From an uncultured Collinsella sp. (lineage in GTDB: Bacteria; Actinomycetota; Coriobacteriia; Coriobacteriales; Coriobacteriaceae), in assembly GCA_937923795.1 (NCBI GenBank), contig CALDWI010000001.1, positions 1 through 60,353 on the forward strand: a stretch of 60,353 nucleotides of DNA, in the 5' to 3' direction. This document shows, piece by piece, positions 1 through 6,618 of the stretch. The first letter of the stretch is position 1. Every line of letters starts with the position of its first letter. The position numbers were made by a program, and so were the translations under genes. The notes beneath the pieces were generated by a model that was not told the DNA's origin, searched no databases, and worked only from the letters and a program-made list of their open reading frames with translations.

Positions 1-54
1 CTGGTGATCTCCGCCTTGAGAGGGCGGCGTCCTAAACCGCTAGACGAACGGGCC
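1..54 (-). tRNA. tRNA-Glu (anticodon CTC), 3' part cut by window edge
   Basis: Read on the minus strand, the sequence starts with the acceptor strand GGCCCGT, followed by a D-arm and a 5-bp anticodon stem (CCGCC/GGCGG) around the loop CTCTCAA. Loop positions 34-36 are CTC, which decodes the Glu codon GAG. The variable region, T-arm and 3' acceptor strand lie beyond the window edge, so the gene is partial here. A promoter candidate lies about 35 bases upstream. Confidence 0.93.
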
Positions 55-88
55 ACATGACATCTGCACTGCCGTGCTGCGAGGATAT

Positions 89-117
89 ATATTACGGGAC
101 AAAAAACGCGAGCGCAA
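89..117 (-). promoter_or_regulatory. Promoter candidate for tRNA-Glu
   Basis: On the minus strand TTGCGC (112-117) and TAATAT (89-94) are separated by 17 bases, close to the vegetative consensus. Transcription would start near base 82, about 28 bases before the tRNA 5' end. The rest of the 55-213 gap is A/T-richer than its surroundings and shows no gene. Confidence 0.6.
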
Positions 118-213
118 GAAGAAATTCCAAATTGCCCAAATTTTGTCGGGAGGTTATGGAAAGCGCAGTTAAAAGCCACAGCCTATGATTTTTTAAGCCC
201 CGTCCCAGAAAAA

Positions 214-1608
214 TCATCCTAGGTTGAGGTGGGCCAGGATGGCTTCGCGCTCGTTTGGAACATTGTCCTCGATCACAGCGTCGAGGGCGGCGTTGAGCAG
301 CTGCCCCAACTCCGGCCCGGGCTTGACGCCAGCGCGGATCAAGTCGCCGCCGTTGATGGCAAGCATCTTGAGCGTATAGGGCTCCCCCGCCTCAAGCAGT
401 CCGTGGGCGAGTGAGCGCATCTCCTCGATCGTCTCGACGTAATAGAAGCACGACGGCGCCTTACCGAGCGTATCGGCACGTTTAAGGTCCATAAGCTCGT
501 CAATCAGGCGCTGCGTGTCGACGCCCTCGCCCGAAAGCAAGCGCATCATATTGAGCAAACAGGAACGCTCAGGGCGCAACGGCTTATCGTGATACTTGAT
601 AAGCAGGCAAACGTCGCGAACCAAATCGTGCGAAAGCGCCAGGCGATCCATAATGGTGCGCGCCTTCTTGGCGCCAAGCTCGGGATGGCCGTAAAAGTGG
701 CCGCTGCCCGCATGGTCGACCGTAAAGCAGTCGGGCTTGGAGACGTCGTGCAAAAACGCTGCCCACATTAAGCTCGGCGAAGGCTCCACGCCGTCACACA
801 GCGCCAGCTCCCCCGCCACCGTCAACACGCGAGCAATATGCTCATAGACATTAAAGGCATGGTAGACGCTGCGCTGGTCAAACCCACGAGCAGGCGAAAG
901 TTCGGGCACGGCGGCACAAATAAGCTCGGGATAGCGCAGCATCGCGTCTCCCCCGTGACCGGTCGAAAGAATGCCTTCGAGCTCAATGCCCACGCGCTCG
1001 CGTGCCACGGCATCGAGCAGCGATGAGCATTCGGCAAGCGCCTGTTTGGTCTTAGGCTCGATCATAAAATCCAAACGACAGGCAAAACGCACGGCGCGCA
1101 GCATGCGAAGCGCATCCTCATTAAAGCGACGCTTGGGATCTCCGACGGCGCGGATAAGCTTACGCTCCAGGTCGCCCTGGCCATCATAGCGGTCGACAAG
1201 ACCGAGCCGGGGATGCCAAGCCATGGCATTAACGGTAAAATCACGACGCGCCAGATCGTCCTCAAGTGACGCCGCACGCTCCACACTCTGGGGATGGCGG
1301 CCATCGGTGTAAAAGCCATCCAGACGATACGTCGTGACCTCAATGCGCTCATCGTCACAAATGGCGGTAATGCCGCCAAATTTAATCCCCGACTCAACCA
1401 CCGCAATGCCGGCGGCCTCGAGCGCCGCCTTGGACTCCTGCCACAGACCGCTGCAGCACATGTCGACATCGTGGCCGGGGCGTCCCATCAGGGCATCGCG
1501 TACCCAACCCCCCACGAACCAGGCCTCAAGACCGGCTGCCTCAAGCGCATGTAGCACACGCATGGAGGCGCCTGAGGGCTGCGTACCGTTGAGCGAAGCT
1601 TTGCACAT
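214..1608 (-). CDS. cca: CCA tRNA nucleotidyltransferase with HD domain
   Basis: Adds or repairs the 3'-CCA end of tRNAs using CTP and ATP. The N-terminal nucleotidyltransferase head shows GGWVRDALMGRPGHDVDM at about residues 33-50, with the metal-binding DVD. RNA-binding helices follow, then an HD domain around residue 290 (AAFLHDVSKPDC) that in related enzymes gives phosphohydrolase activity. The 464-residue length fits the HD-containing bacterial class. The ATG at 1608 is preceded by a strong AGGAGG. It lies downstream of the fructose-kinase genes but is separated from them by a terminator, so it is probably transcribed alone. Identity is clear; CCA-adding rather than poly(A)-polymerase activity is inferred from the class. 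Confidence 0.93.
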   Translation of the reverse strand: MCKASLNGTQPSGASMRVLHALEAAGLEAWFVGGWVRDALMGRPGHDVDMCCSGLWQESKAALEAAGIAVVESGIKFGGITAICDDERIEVTTYRLDGFYTDGRHPQSVERAASLEDDLARRDFTVNAMAWHPRLGLVDRYDGQGDLERKLIRAVGDPKRRFNEDALRMLRAVRFACRLDFMIEPKTKQALAECSSLLDAVARERVGIELEGILSTGHGGDAMLRYPELICAAVPELSPARGFDQRSVYHAFNVYEHIARVLTVAGELALCDGVEPSPSLMWAAFLHDVSKPDCFTVDHAGSGHFYGHPELGAKKARTIMDRLALSHDLVRDVCLLIKYHDKPLRPERSCLLNMMRLLSGEGVDTQRLIDELMDLKRADTLGKAPSCFYYVETIEEMRSLAHGLLEAGEPYTLKMLAINGGDLIRAGVKPGPELGQLLNAALDAVIEDNVPNEREAILAHLNLG

Positions 1609-1745
1609 ACCTATGGCCTCCTACGCCTGCAAGCGTTAATCGATGGTTCTCAAGAAGTCTAACAAGAAACGGGCATGCGCGCACATGCAATCGTATCGTC
1701 GATCCGAACGAACGGGACAGCAAGCACCACATGCGCCCAGAATGC

Positions 1746-1780
1746 AAAAACACCCGCCTTGGAAATCCAAAGCGGGTGTT
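1746..1780 (-). terminator. Intrinsic terminator downstream of the first PfkB kinase
   Basis: On the minus strand a stem AACACCCGC...GCGGGTGTT is followed by a short T-run (TTTTTGC). It begins about 20 bases after the stop of the kinase at 1803 and separates it from cca. Confidence 0.82.
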
Positions 1781-1802
1781 CGGCAACGATATGTCGATGC
1801 GG

Positions 1803-2735
1803 CTAGCAGACCTGGCGAACCTCAATGTGCTTGCTATATTCGTCCACCTTGGCAAAATCGCCCAGACCGGCACACTCCACCACGTTGGCGCCGGTGGCCA
1901 TCGAGAGGCGCAGGGCGTCCTCGACGCGCTCGGGAGCATCGTGCCACACGGACAGGAAGGCGGCAAGCGAGGAGTCGCCCGCGCAGACCGTCGACAGTAG
2001 CTTGACCTCGAAGGTGCGGTTGGCAAACCAGATATGCTCACCGTTGGAGAAGTACGCACCGTCGCCACCAAGGGTCAGCAGCACGTTCTTGGCGCCCTTG
2101 GCATGCAGCTCGGCCATCGCGCCCTTGACGGACTCGTCGTCGCCACCGCTCACCTTAATGCCAAAGATGTCAAGCAGCTCGTCATCGTTGGGCTTAATGA
2201 GCAGCGGCTCCATGGCAATGAGGTCGGCCAGCTGATGGCTCGAGATATCGAGCACGAACTCGGCACCCTTTGCCTTAACACGGCGCAGGACCTCGGCCAG
2301 AAAACCCTCAGAAGTGTTGGGGGGCAGCGAGCCGCTAATGACCAGGCAGGTCATGTCATCGAGTGAATCGATGAGCTCAAACATCTCCTGCTCGTTGGCT
2401 GCATTGATGGCGGCACCTGCGTTGACCATGTTGTACTCGGTATCGGGGCCGGCGTTGAGGAAAACGTTGACGCGCGTGATGCCGTCGGTCCACACGGGCT
2501 TGACGGGCACGCCCAGGGCCTCGGCGCCCTTGACGATAAACTCGCCCGAGAAACCGGCAAAAAAGCCCAGGATCGTGGTGTCGACGCCGTAGTGATCGAG
2601 GGTGAACGAGACGTTGAGACCCTTGCCGTTGGGCGTATAGACCGCGTTGCGCGTGCGGGTGACGGTGTTGGCGGAAAGACCGTCGCAGGCAATGTTGTAG
2701 TCAATGGCGGGATTTGCAGTGAGCGTATAAATCAT
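1803..2735 (-). CDS. PfkB-family sugar-phosphate kinase, 1-phosphofructokinase-like (copy 1)
   Basis: Predicted to phosphorylate fructose 1-phosphate to fructose 1,6-bisphosphate, completing fructose use after PTS uptake. The 310-residue protein starts IYTLTANPAIDY, the usual FruK/LacC opening, and has the substrate-binding NGKGLNVSF segment near residues 38-46. The C-terminal anion-hole motif reads CAGDSSLAAFL, with Cys where most relatives have Gly in GAGD; the Asp base is kept. The start at ATG 2735 has AAAGGAA six bases upstream; a longer upstream frame is not homologous. A close paralogue lies immediately upstream at 2962-3894. The two share the NGKGL-VSF and GFFAGF segments and the C-terminal GDF-VDEYSK. 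Tagatose-6-phosphate kinase is the alternative, but the fructose PTS context argues against it. Confidence 0.85.
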   Translation of the reverse strand: MIYTLTANPAIDYNIACDGLSANTVTRTRNAVYTPNGKGLNVSFTLDHYGVDTTILGFFAGFSGEFIVKGAEALGVPVKPVWTDGITRVNVFLNAGPDTEYNMVNAGAAINAANEQEMFELIDSLDDMTCLVISGSLPPNTSEGFLAEVLRRVKAKGAEFVLDISSHQLADLIAMEPLLIKPNDDELLDIFGIKVSGGDDESVKGAMAELHAKGAKNVLLTLGGDGAYFSNGEHIWFANRTFEVKLLSTVCAGDSSLAAFLSVWHDAPERVEDALRLSMATGANVVECAGLGDFAKVDEYSKHIEVRQVC

Positions 2736-2900
2736 GTAAGTTCCTTTCACAAGGCAACGTGTTAATGAAAGTATATTCCACGCCACGTGAAAAGGCTATA
2801 GCAACTCGGCGAACGGTGTAGAACGCGTGCAGGGCGGCAGAAAAGCGGCAAAGCGCGGCAAAAAATCAAGGGGCTTGCCCTGACGCTCTTTTGCAATTAA

Positions 2901-2935
2901 CAAAAATGGCACCCCGGCCAAAGCCGAGGCGCCAT
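2901..2935 (-). terminator. Intrinsic terminator downstream of the second PfkB kinase
   Basis: On the minus strand ATGGCGCCTCGGC pairs imperfectly with GGCCGGGGTGCCAT and is followed by TTTTTGTT. It lies about 30 bases after the stop at 2962. A TATACT hexamer nearer the copy-1 start (about 2768-2773) may be the -10 of that gene; no good -35 was found. Confidence 0.72.
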
Positions 2936-2961
2936 AGAACCACGAATATGTCGTGTTTCGC

Positions 2962-3894
2962 TTACTTGCGATCGAGCTTGCGGACAGCAACGCGCTTGCT
3001 GTACTCGTCGACGTGACCAAAGTCGCCAATGCCGACGGACTCGGCAACGTTAGCGCCGGTGGCCATAGCGAGCTTCATGGCCTCCTCGACGTTGTCGCGA
3101 TCCCTGTACCACTTGTGCAGGAACGCAGCGAGGGTGCAATCGCCGGCGCAGACGGAAGAAACCAGCTTGATGTTGAACTCACGCTTGGCGTACCAGATGT
3201 CCTCGCCGTTGGAGAAGTAAGCGTCGCCGCGGCTACCACGGGTGAGCAGCACGTTCTGAACGCCAGCGTCGTGAGCCATCTTCATGGCGACACGAACCTC
3301 GTCGTCGGTGTCGACCGGCACGCCGAAGATGGCCTTCATCTCGTGATGGTTCGGCTTGATGAGCAGCGGCTTCTTGTGAGCGAGCTCCTTGAGCTTGTCG
3401 GAGGACAGGTCCAGGACGACGTCAGCGCCACGAGCCTGAGCGTGCTCCATGACCTGAGCCAGGAAGTCGGGCGTAGCTTTGGGAGGCACGGAGCCGGAGA
3501 CGATCAGGCACTCGAGATCGCCCGCGGTGTCCAGGATGTTGTAGAGCTCCTCCTGGTGCTGCGGCGTGATCGGGGCGCCGGGGTTCAGGATGCCGTACTC
3601 GTGCTGGCCATCGTTGACGTAGGTGTTAATGCGCGTGATACCGTCGGTCCAGACCGGGCGGCAGAGGCAACCCAGGTTCATGACCTCCTCGACGATGAAC
3701 TTGCCCGTGAAGCCAGCGAAGAAGCCGAGCGCGACGGTGTCGACGCCCATCTTCTTAAAGGCGAAGGACACGTCGAGGCCCTTGCCGTTAGCCGTGTAGC
3801 TGGCCGAACCGGTGCGGACGTTCTCGTCGGGCTCGAGCGGAGAGCTCGAAACCGTCATGTCGACAGCCGGGTTAGCGGTTAGCGTGTAGAACAT
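2962..3894 (-). CDS. PfkB-family sugar-phosphate kinase, 1-phosphofructokinase-like (copy 2)
   Basis: Second tandem kinase of the same family, 310 residues, starting FYTLTANPAVDM. The substrate segment NGKGLDVSF and the nucleotide/anion-hole motif CAGDCTLAAFL are present, again with Cys in place of the first Gly of GAGD. The catalytic Asp is retained, so it should be active as a fructose-1-phosphate kinase. It directly follows ptsI, separated by 74 bases with a GC-rich hairpin but no T-run. The ATG at 3894 follows a GGGGG-type ribosome site. It is more divergent from copy 1 in its middle third, so the two may differ in substrate (fructose 1-phosphate versus tagatose 6-phosphate) or regulation; the sequence does not decide this. 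Confidence 0.86.
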   Translation of the reverse strand: MFYTLTANPAVDMTVSSSPLEPDENVRTGSASYTANGKGLDVSFAFKKMGVDTVALGFFAGFTGKFIVEEVMNLGCLCRPVWTDGITRINTYVNDGQHEYGILNPGAPITPQHQEELYNILDTAGDLECLIVSGSVPPKATPDFLAQVMEHAQARGADVVLDLSSDKLKELAHKKPLLIKPNHHEMKAIFGVPVDTDDEVRVAMKMAHDAGVQNVLLTRGSRGDAYFSNGEDIWYAKREFNIKLVSSVCAGDCTLAAFLHKWYRDRDNVEEAMKLAMATGANVAESVGIGDFGHVDEYSKRVAVRKLDRK

Positions 3895-3921
3895 TTACAG
3901 TACCCCCTGTATATGTGAGGG

Positions 3922-3951
3922 CCGCGTGGCCGGCCCATTCCAACCACGCGG
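3922..3951 (-). other. GC-rich intergenic hairpin between ptsI and the second kinase
   Basis: CCGCGTGG (3922-3929) and CCACGCGG (3944-3951) form an 8-bp stem with a 14-base loop. No T-run follows on either strand, so it is more likely an mRNA stability or processing element than a terminator. Confidence 0.55.
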
Positions 3952-3968
3952 TTACCTCTGATACCAAA

Positions 3969-5678
3969 TTAGCGAGCTGCGGACTCGAGCAGTGCCTTGA
4001 CCTCGGCGGCGGTGTTGCAGGCGAGCGCCTTCTCGGCGAGCTCGTCGCACTCGGCCTTGGTCCACTGGCTGATGGTCTTACGGGCGCGCAGGATCGACGG
4101 AGCACTCATCGAGAACTCCTCCAGGCCCCAGCTGATCAGCAGCGGCTCGAGCAGCGGATCGGCAGCGGCCTCGCCGCACATACCGACCATGATGCCGGCC
4201 TTCACGCCGCTCTCGATGATGTTCTTGAGCGAGCGGAGCACGGCGGGATAGTAAACCTGGTACAGGTTGGAGATGGTGTCGTTGCCACGGTCGGCGCACA
4301 TGGTGTAGCCGATCAGGTCGTTGGTGCCGATGGAGAAGAAGTCGGCGACCTCGGCAAGACGGTCTGCGAGCAGCGAAGCGGCAGGCGTCTCGACCATGAT
4401 GCCGACCTCGATGTTCTCGTTGAACTTGCGCCCCTCTTCGGTCAGCTCGGCCTTGCACTGCTCGACGAGCTCCTTGACAGCCAAGACCTCCTCGACGCAG
4501 GTGACGAGCGGGATCATGATCTTGACGTCACCGAAGGCGCTAGCGCGCAGCAGAGCGCGGAGCTGGACCTTGTACTGGTCGGGATTGGCCAAGCAGTAAC
4601 GCACGGCGCGGAAGCCCATGAAGGGGTTGTCTTCCTTGACCATATGCAGATACGGAATCTCCTTGTCGCCACCCACATCGAGCGTGCGGATGATGACCGG
4701 AGCACCCTTGAGCGCGCTGGCGACCTTACGGTAGGCGTTGAACTGCTCCTCCTCGGAAGGAAGCTCAGCAGAGTCCATGAACAGGAACTCGGAGCGGAAC
4801 AGACCGATAGCCTCGGCGTCGTGATCGAGCGCGTTGGGCACGTCATCGGGGTTACCGATGTTGCAGGCGATGATCTTCTTGATGCCATCAGCAGTCACGG
4901 ACGGCTTGCCACGGAAGGCCTCGAGGGCTGCCTTCTCGGCAGCGAAGGCCTCGGCCTTGGCGGTGTAGGCAGCGAGCGTCTCCTCGTCGGGATCGGCCTC
5001 GACGATACCCTTGCCGCCGTCGACGACAACGGTCATGCCGTTGCGCAGTGCGGTGCAGCTGTTGGAGACCGAAAGGACAGCCGGGATCTCGAGGGCGCGC
5101 GCAATGATCGCGGAGTGCGACGTGCGGCCACCGGTCTCGGTGACGATACCGGCAACGTGGGCCTTATCGATCGTGGCGGTCATGGACGGCGTGAGGTCGT
5201 GCACGACAACGACAGTGTTCTCGGGCAGGACGGAGAGGTCGACGACCTCCTTGCCCAGCAGCTCGGCCAGAATACCGGTGCGGATGTCGGCGATGTCAGC
5301 CGCGCGAAGACGGAACATCTCGTCGTCCATGGACAGGAACATGTTCTCGAACATGGTCGAGGTGTCCATGAGCGCCTGCTCGGCGCAGGTACCGCCGTCA
5401 ATGGCGGCGTTGATGGCGTCGGTCATACCCGGATCCTGAGCCAGAACAATGTGTCCGCTCATGATCTCGGCCTCGGCCTCGCCCACCGTCTCCTTCATGT
5501 GGTCGGCCTGAGCCTGGGTCTTCTCGCAGAAGACCGAAAGAGCGGACTGATAGCGCTCCTTCTCTGCTGCCGAATCAGCAACCTCGTGCGGCTCAAACGT
5601 CAAGTCGGGATCGACGGCGACCATGACGGTGCCGATACCGATGCCCTCGGAAGCGTTGACTCCCTGATACATTCCCAT
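3969..5678 (-). CDS. ptsI: Phosphoenolpyruvate-protein phosphotransferase, PTS enzyme I
   Basis: Autophosphorylates with PEP and passes the phosphate to HPr, the first step of every PTS sugar uptake. The order is N-terminal HPr-binding domain, phospho-His domain with GGRTSHSAII (active His188), and a PEP-binding TIM barrel with FRSEFLFM, LDVGGDKEIPY and the C-terminal GMCGEAAADP. At 569 residues it matches the family. ATG 5678 has GGAGAG spaced six bases upstream; ATG 5672 (MYQGVNAS) is also possible. It lies downstream of ptsH, with a terminator/attenuator-like hairpin between, and upstream of the fructose kinases, so enzyme I production may be tied to fructose use here. Confidence 0.96.
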   Translation of the reverse strand: MGMYQGVNASEGIGIGTVMVAVDPDLTFEPHEVADSAAEKERYQSALSVFCEKTQAQADHMKETVGEAEAEIMSGHIVLAQDPGMTDAINAAIDGGTCAEQALMDTSTMFENMFLSMDDEMFRLRAADIADIRTGILAELLGKEVVDLSVLPENTVVVVHDLTPSMTATIDKAHVAGIVTETGGRTSHSAIIARALEIPAVLSVSNSCTALRNGMTVVVDGGKGIVEADPDEETLAAYTAKAEAFAAEKAALEAFRGKPSVTADGIKKIIACNIGNPDDVPNALDHDAEAIGLFRSEFLFMDSAELPSEEEQFNAYRKVASALKGAPVIIRTLDVGGDKEIPYLHMVKEDNPFMGFRAVRYCLANPDQYKVQLRALLRASAFGDVKIMIPLVTCVEEVLAVKELVEQCKAELTEEGRKFNENIEVGIMVETPAASLLADRLAEVADFFSIGTNDLIGYTMCADRGNDTISNLYQVYYPAVLRSLKNIIESGVKAGIMVGMCGEAAADPLLEPLLISWGLEEFSMSAPSILRARKTISQWTKAECDELAEKALACNTAAEVKALLESAAR

Positions 5679-5724
5679 TCCTCTCTCCGTGTCATGTGAT
5701 AAAGCGTTTTGCCATATCCATGAC

Positions 5725-5760
5725 AAAAGAGCGCAGTTACCTTACAACAGGTCACTGCGC
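5725..5760 (-). terminator. Terminator or attenuator between ptsH and ptsI
   Basis: On the minus strand GCGCAGT-ACCT pairs with AGGT-ACTGCGC and is followed by CTCTTTTGTC. It lies 46 bases after the ptsH stop and 47 bases before the chosen ptsI start. Partial termination here would make HPr more abundant than enzyme I. Confidence 0.7.
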
Positions 5761-5805
5761 CCCCAAATATGAACTTAGTTGTTCAACATGCGACCCGTTT
5801 GAGTT

Positions 5806-6069
5806 CTACTCGCCAAGACCGCTCTTGATGAGCTCGATGGCAGCAGCCAGAGCCTCGGCCTCGTCGGCGCCGTCGCACTTGACCTCGACCTCAGTACCGC
5901 AGGGGATACCAGCAGCCATGAGGGCCATCGGGGACTTGCCGTTGACCTCCTTCTCGGGGGTGACGACCGTCACGTCACAGGCGTACTTGCCCATGGTGGA
6001 GGCGAACAGACCAGCCGGACGCATGTGCAGACCCTGAGGATTAACGAGGGTAGCCTTCTCAGAAACCAT
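5806..6069 (-). CDS. ptsH: HPr phosphocarrier protein
   Basis: Small PTS phosphocarrier (87 residues) that takes phosphate from enzyme I and hands it to the sugar-specific EIIA. The active-site motif is NPQGLHMRPAG with His15. Ser46, in NGKSPMAL, sits at the position phosphorylated by HPr kinase in Firmicutes. Whether this organism has that kinase cannot be seen here. ATG 6069 is preceded by AAGGAG; the extra upstream codons in frame are not HPr-like. It heads the ptsH-ptsI pair and lies between the fructose permease gene and the kinases, so all general and specific PTS proteins for fructose lie within 7 kb. Confidence 0.96.
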   Translation of the reverse strand: MVSEKATLVNPQGLHMRPAGLFASTMGKYACDVTVVTPEKEVNGKSPMALMAAGIPCGTEVEVKCDGADEAEALAAAIELIKSGLGE

Positions 6070-6210
6070 AATTGACTCCTTTTTGTGTTTAACCCCTGTC
6101 ATGCATGTGGCAGGAGTCAGATTCACGACGTTCTTTATATTAACTCACATCAAACGGTTTTTCATTATGTTTAAGACGAATTATTGGACAGATGTGTTTG
6201 TCGTCCGCTT

Positions 6211-6354
6211 GCTCGCCCACAGGGGCCCGTGCGCGGCCTGTGAGATTTCCTGCTCTACAGTCCTGCTCGCACGAAGAGCACATTAAGTGCTCTTCGGCTC
6301 GTGCGGAACTCGCGATAAATCTCACAGGCCGCGCACGGGCCCCTGTGGGCGAGC
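6211..6354. repeat. 144-bp foldback element with perfect 37-bp arms
   Basis: Bases 6211-6247 (GCTCGCCCACAGGGGCCCGT onward) are the exact reverse complement of 6318-6354. Between them is a second nested hairpin, GAAGAGCAC (6273-6281) with GTGCTCTTC (6287-6295) around a 5-base loop. The element lies between ptsH and fruA with no T-run, no obvious target-site duplication and no credible coding frame. It could be a MITE-like foldback element or a structured transcript. The remaining bases 6070-6210 and 6355-6462 hold the ptsH leader and no recognised gene. Confidence 0.9.
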
Positions 6355-6462
6355 AGGCTGCGGAAACTCGGTCGGTCCAGAGCAATATCGTGCAAACGGA
6401 AATCTGGCTGATGATCTGTTCGCGACAAAGACTCGATAGGTAGCCCCCTCTATGCCCTTTTG

Positions 6463-6533
6463 TAAGTTGCGGTGAAATAGGGACTGAATTTGGGGTTGAA
6501 TCGTTTAAACAGTCCCTATTTCACCGCAACTTA
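6463..6533. repeat. REP-like hairpin with perfect 24-bp arms
   Basis: The arm 6463-6486 (starting TAAGTTGCGGTGAAATAGGG) is exactly repeated in reverse complement at 6510-6533. The 23-base loop ends in TCGTTTAA just before the right arm, the same arrangement as in the hairpin at 32766-32821. It could act as a bidirectional transcription block downstream of fruA, but the length and shared loop fit a dispersed palindromic element better. Confidence 0.85.
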
Positions 6534-6546
6534 TGGGAGGGGCAAG

Positions 6547-6585
6547 AAAAAAGGCGGGGGCTCCTGGTGGAGTCCTCGCCTTTTG
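6547..6585 (-). terminator. Intrinsic terminator of fruA
   Basis: On the minus strand AAGGCGAGGACTCC pairs with GGAGCCCCCGCCTT (two internal mismatches) and runs into TTTTTTC. It starts about 35 bases after the fruA stop. Confidence 0.85.
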
Positions 6586-6618
6586 TACAGGGGGCGATGT
6601 TAATCGCTAGCCGTGGGG

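Noticed and set aside
3922..3951. Terminator between ptsI and PfkB copy 2
   Set aside because: There is a good stem but no T-run on the minus strand, so it is listed only as a hairpin.
3915..5699. Long open frame on the plus strand opposite ptsI (about 590 codons)
   Set aside because: Its codons mirror the third-position GC bias of ptsI, the product is a Gly/Asp/Val/Leu-rich string without domains, and ptsI is certain. Shadow frame.
6211..6354. CRISPR-like repeat
   Set aside because: It is a single inverted pair, not direct repeats with spacers. No array or cas gene is present in the window.
6192..6443. Possible small protein across the 6211-6354 foldback element
   Set aside because: Frames on both strands exist only because the palindrome repeats the same codons; the peptide ends mirror each other and there is no ribosome site.
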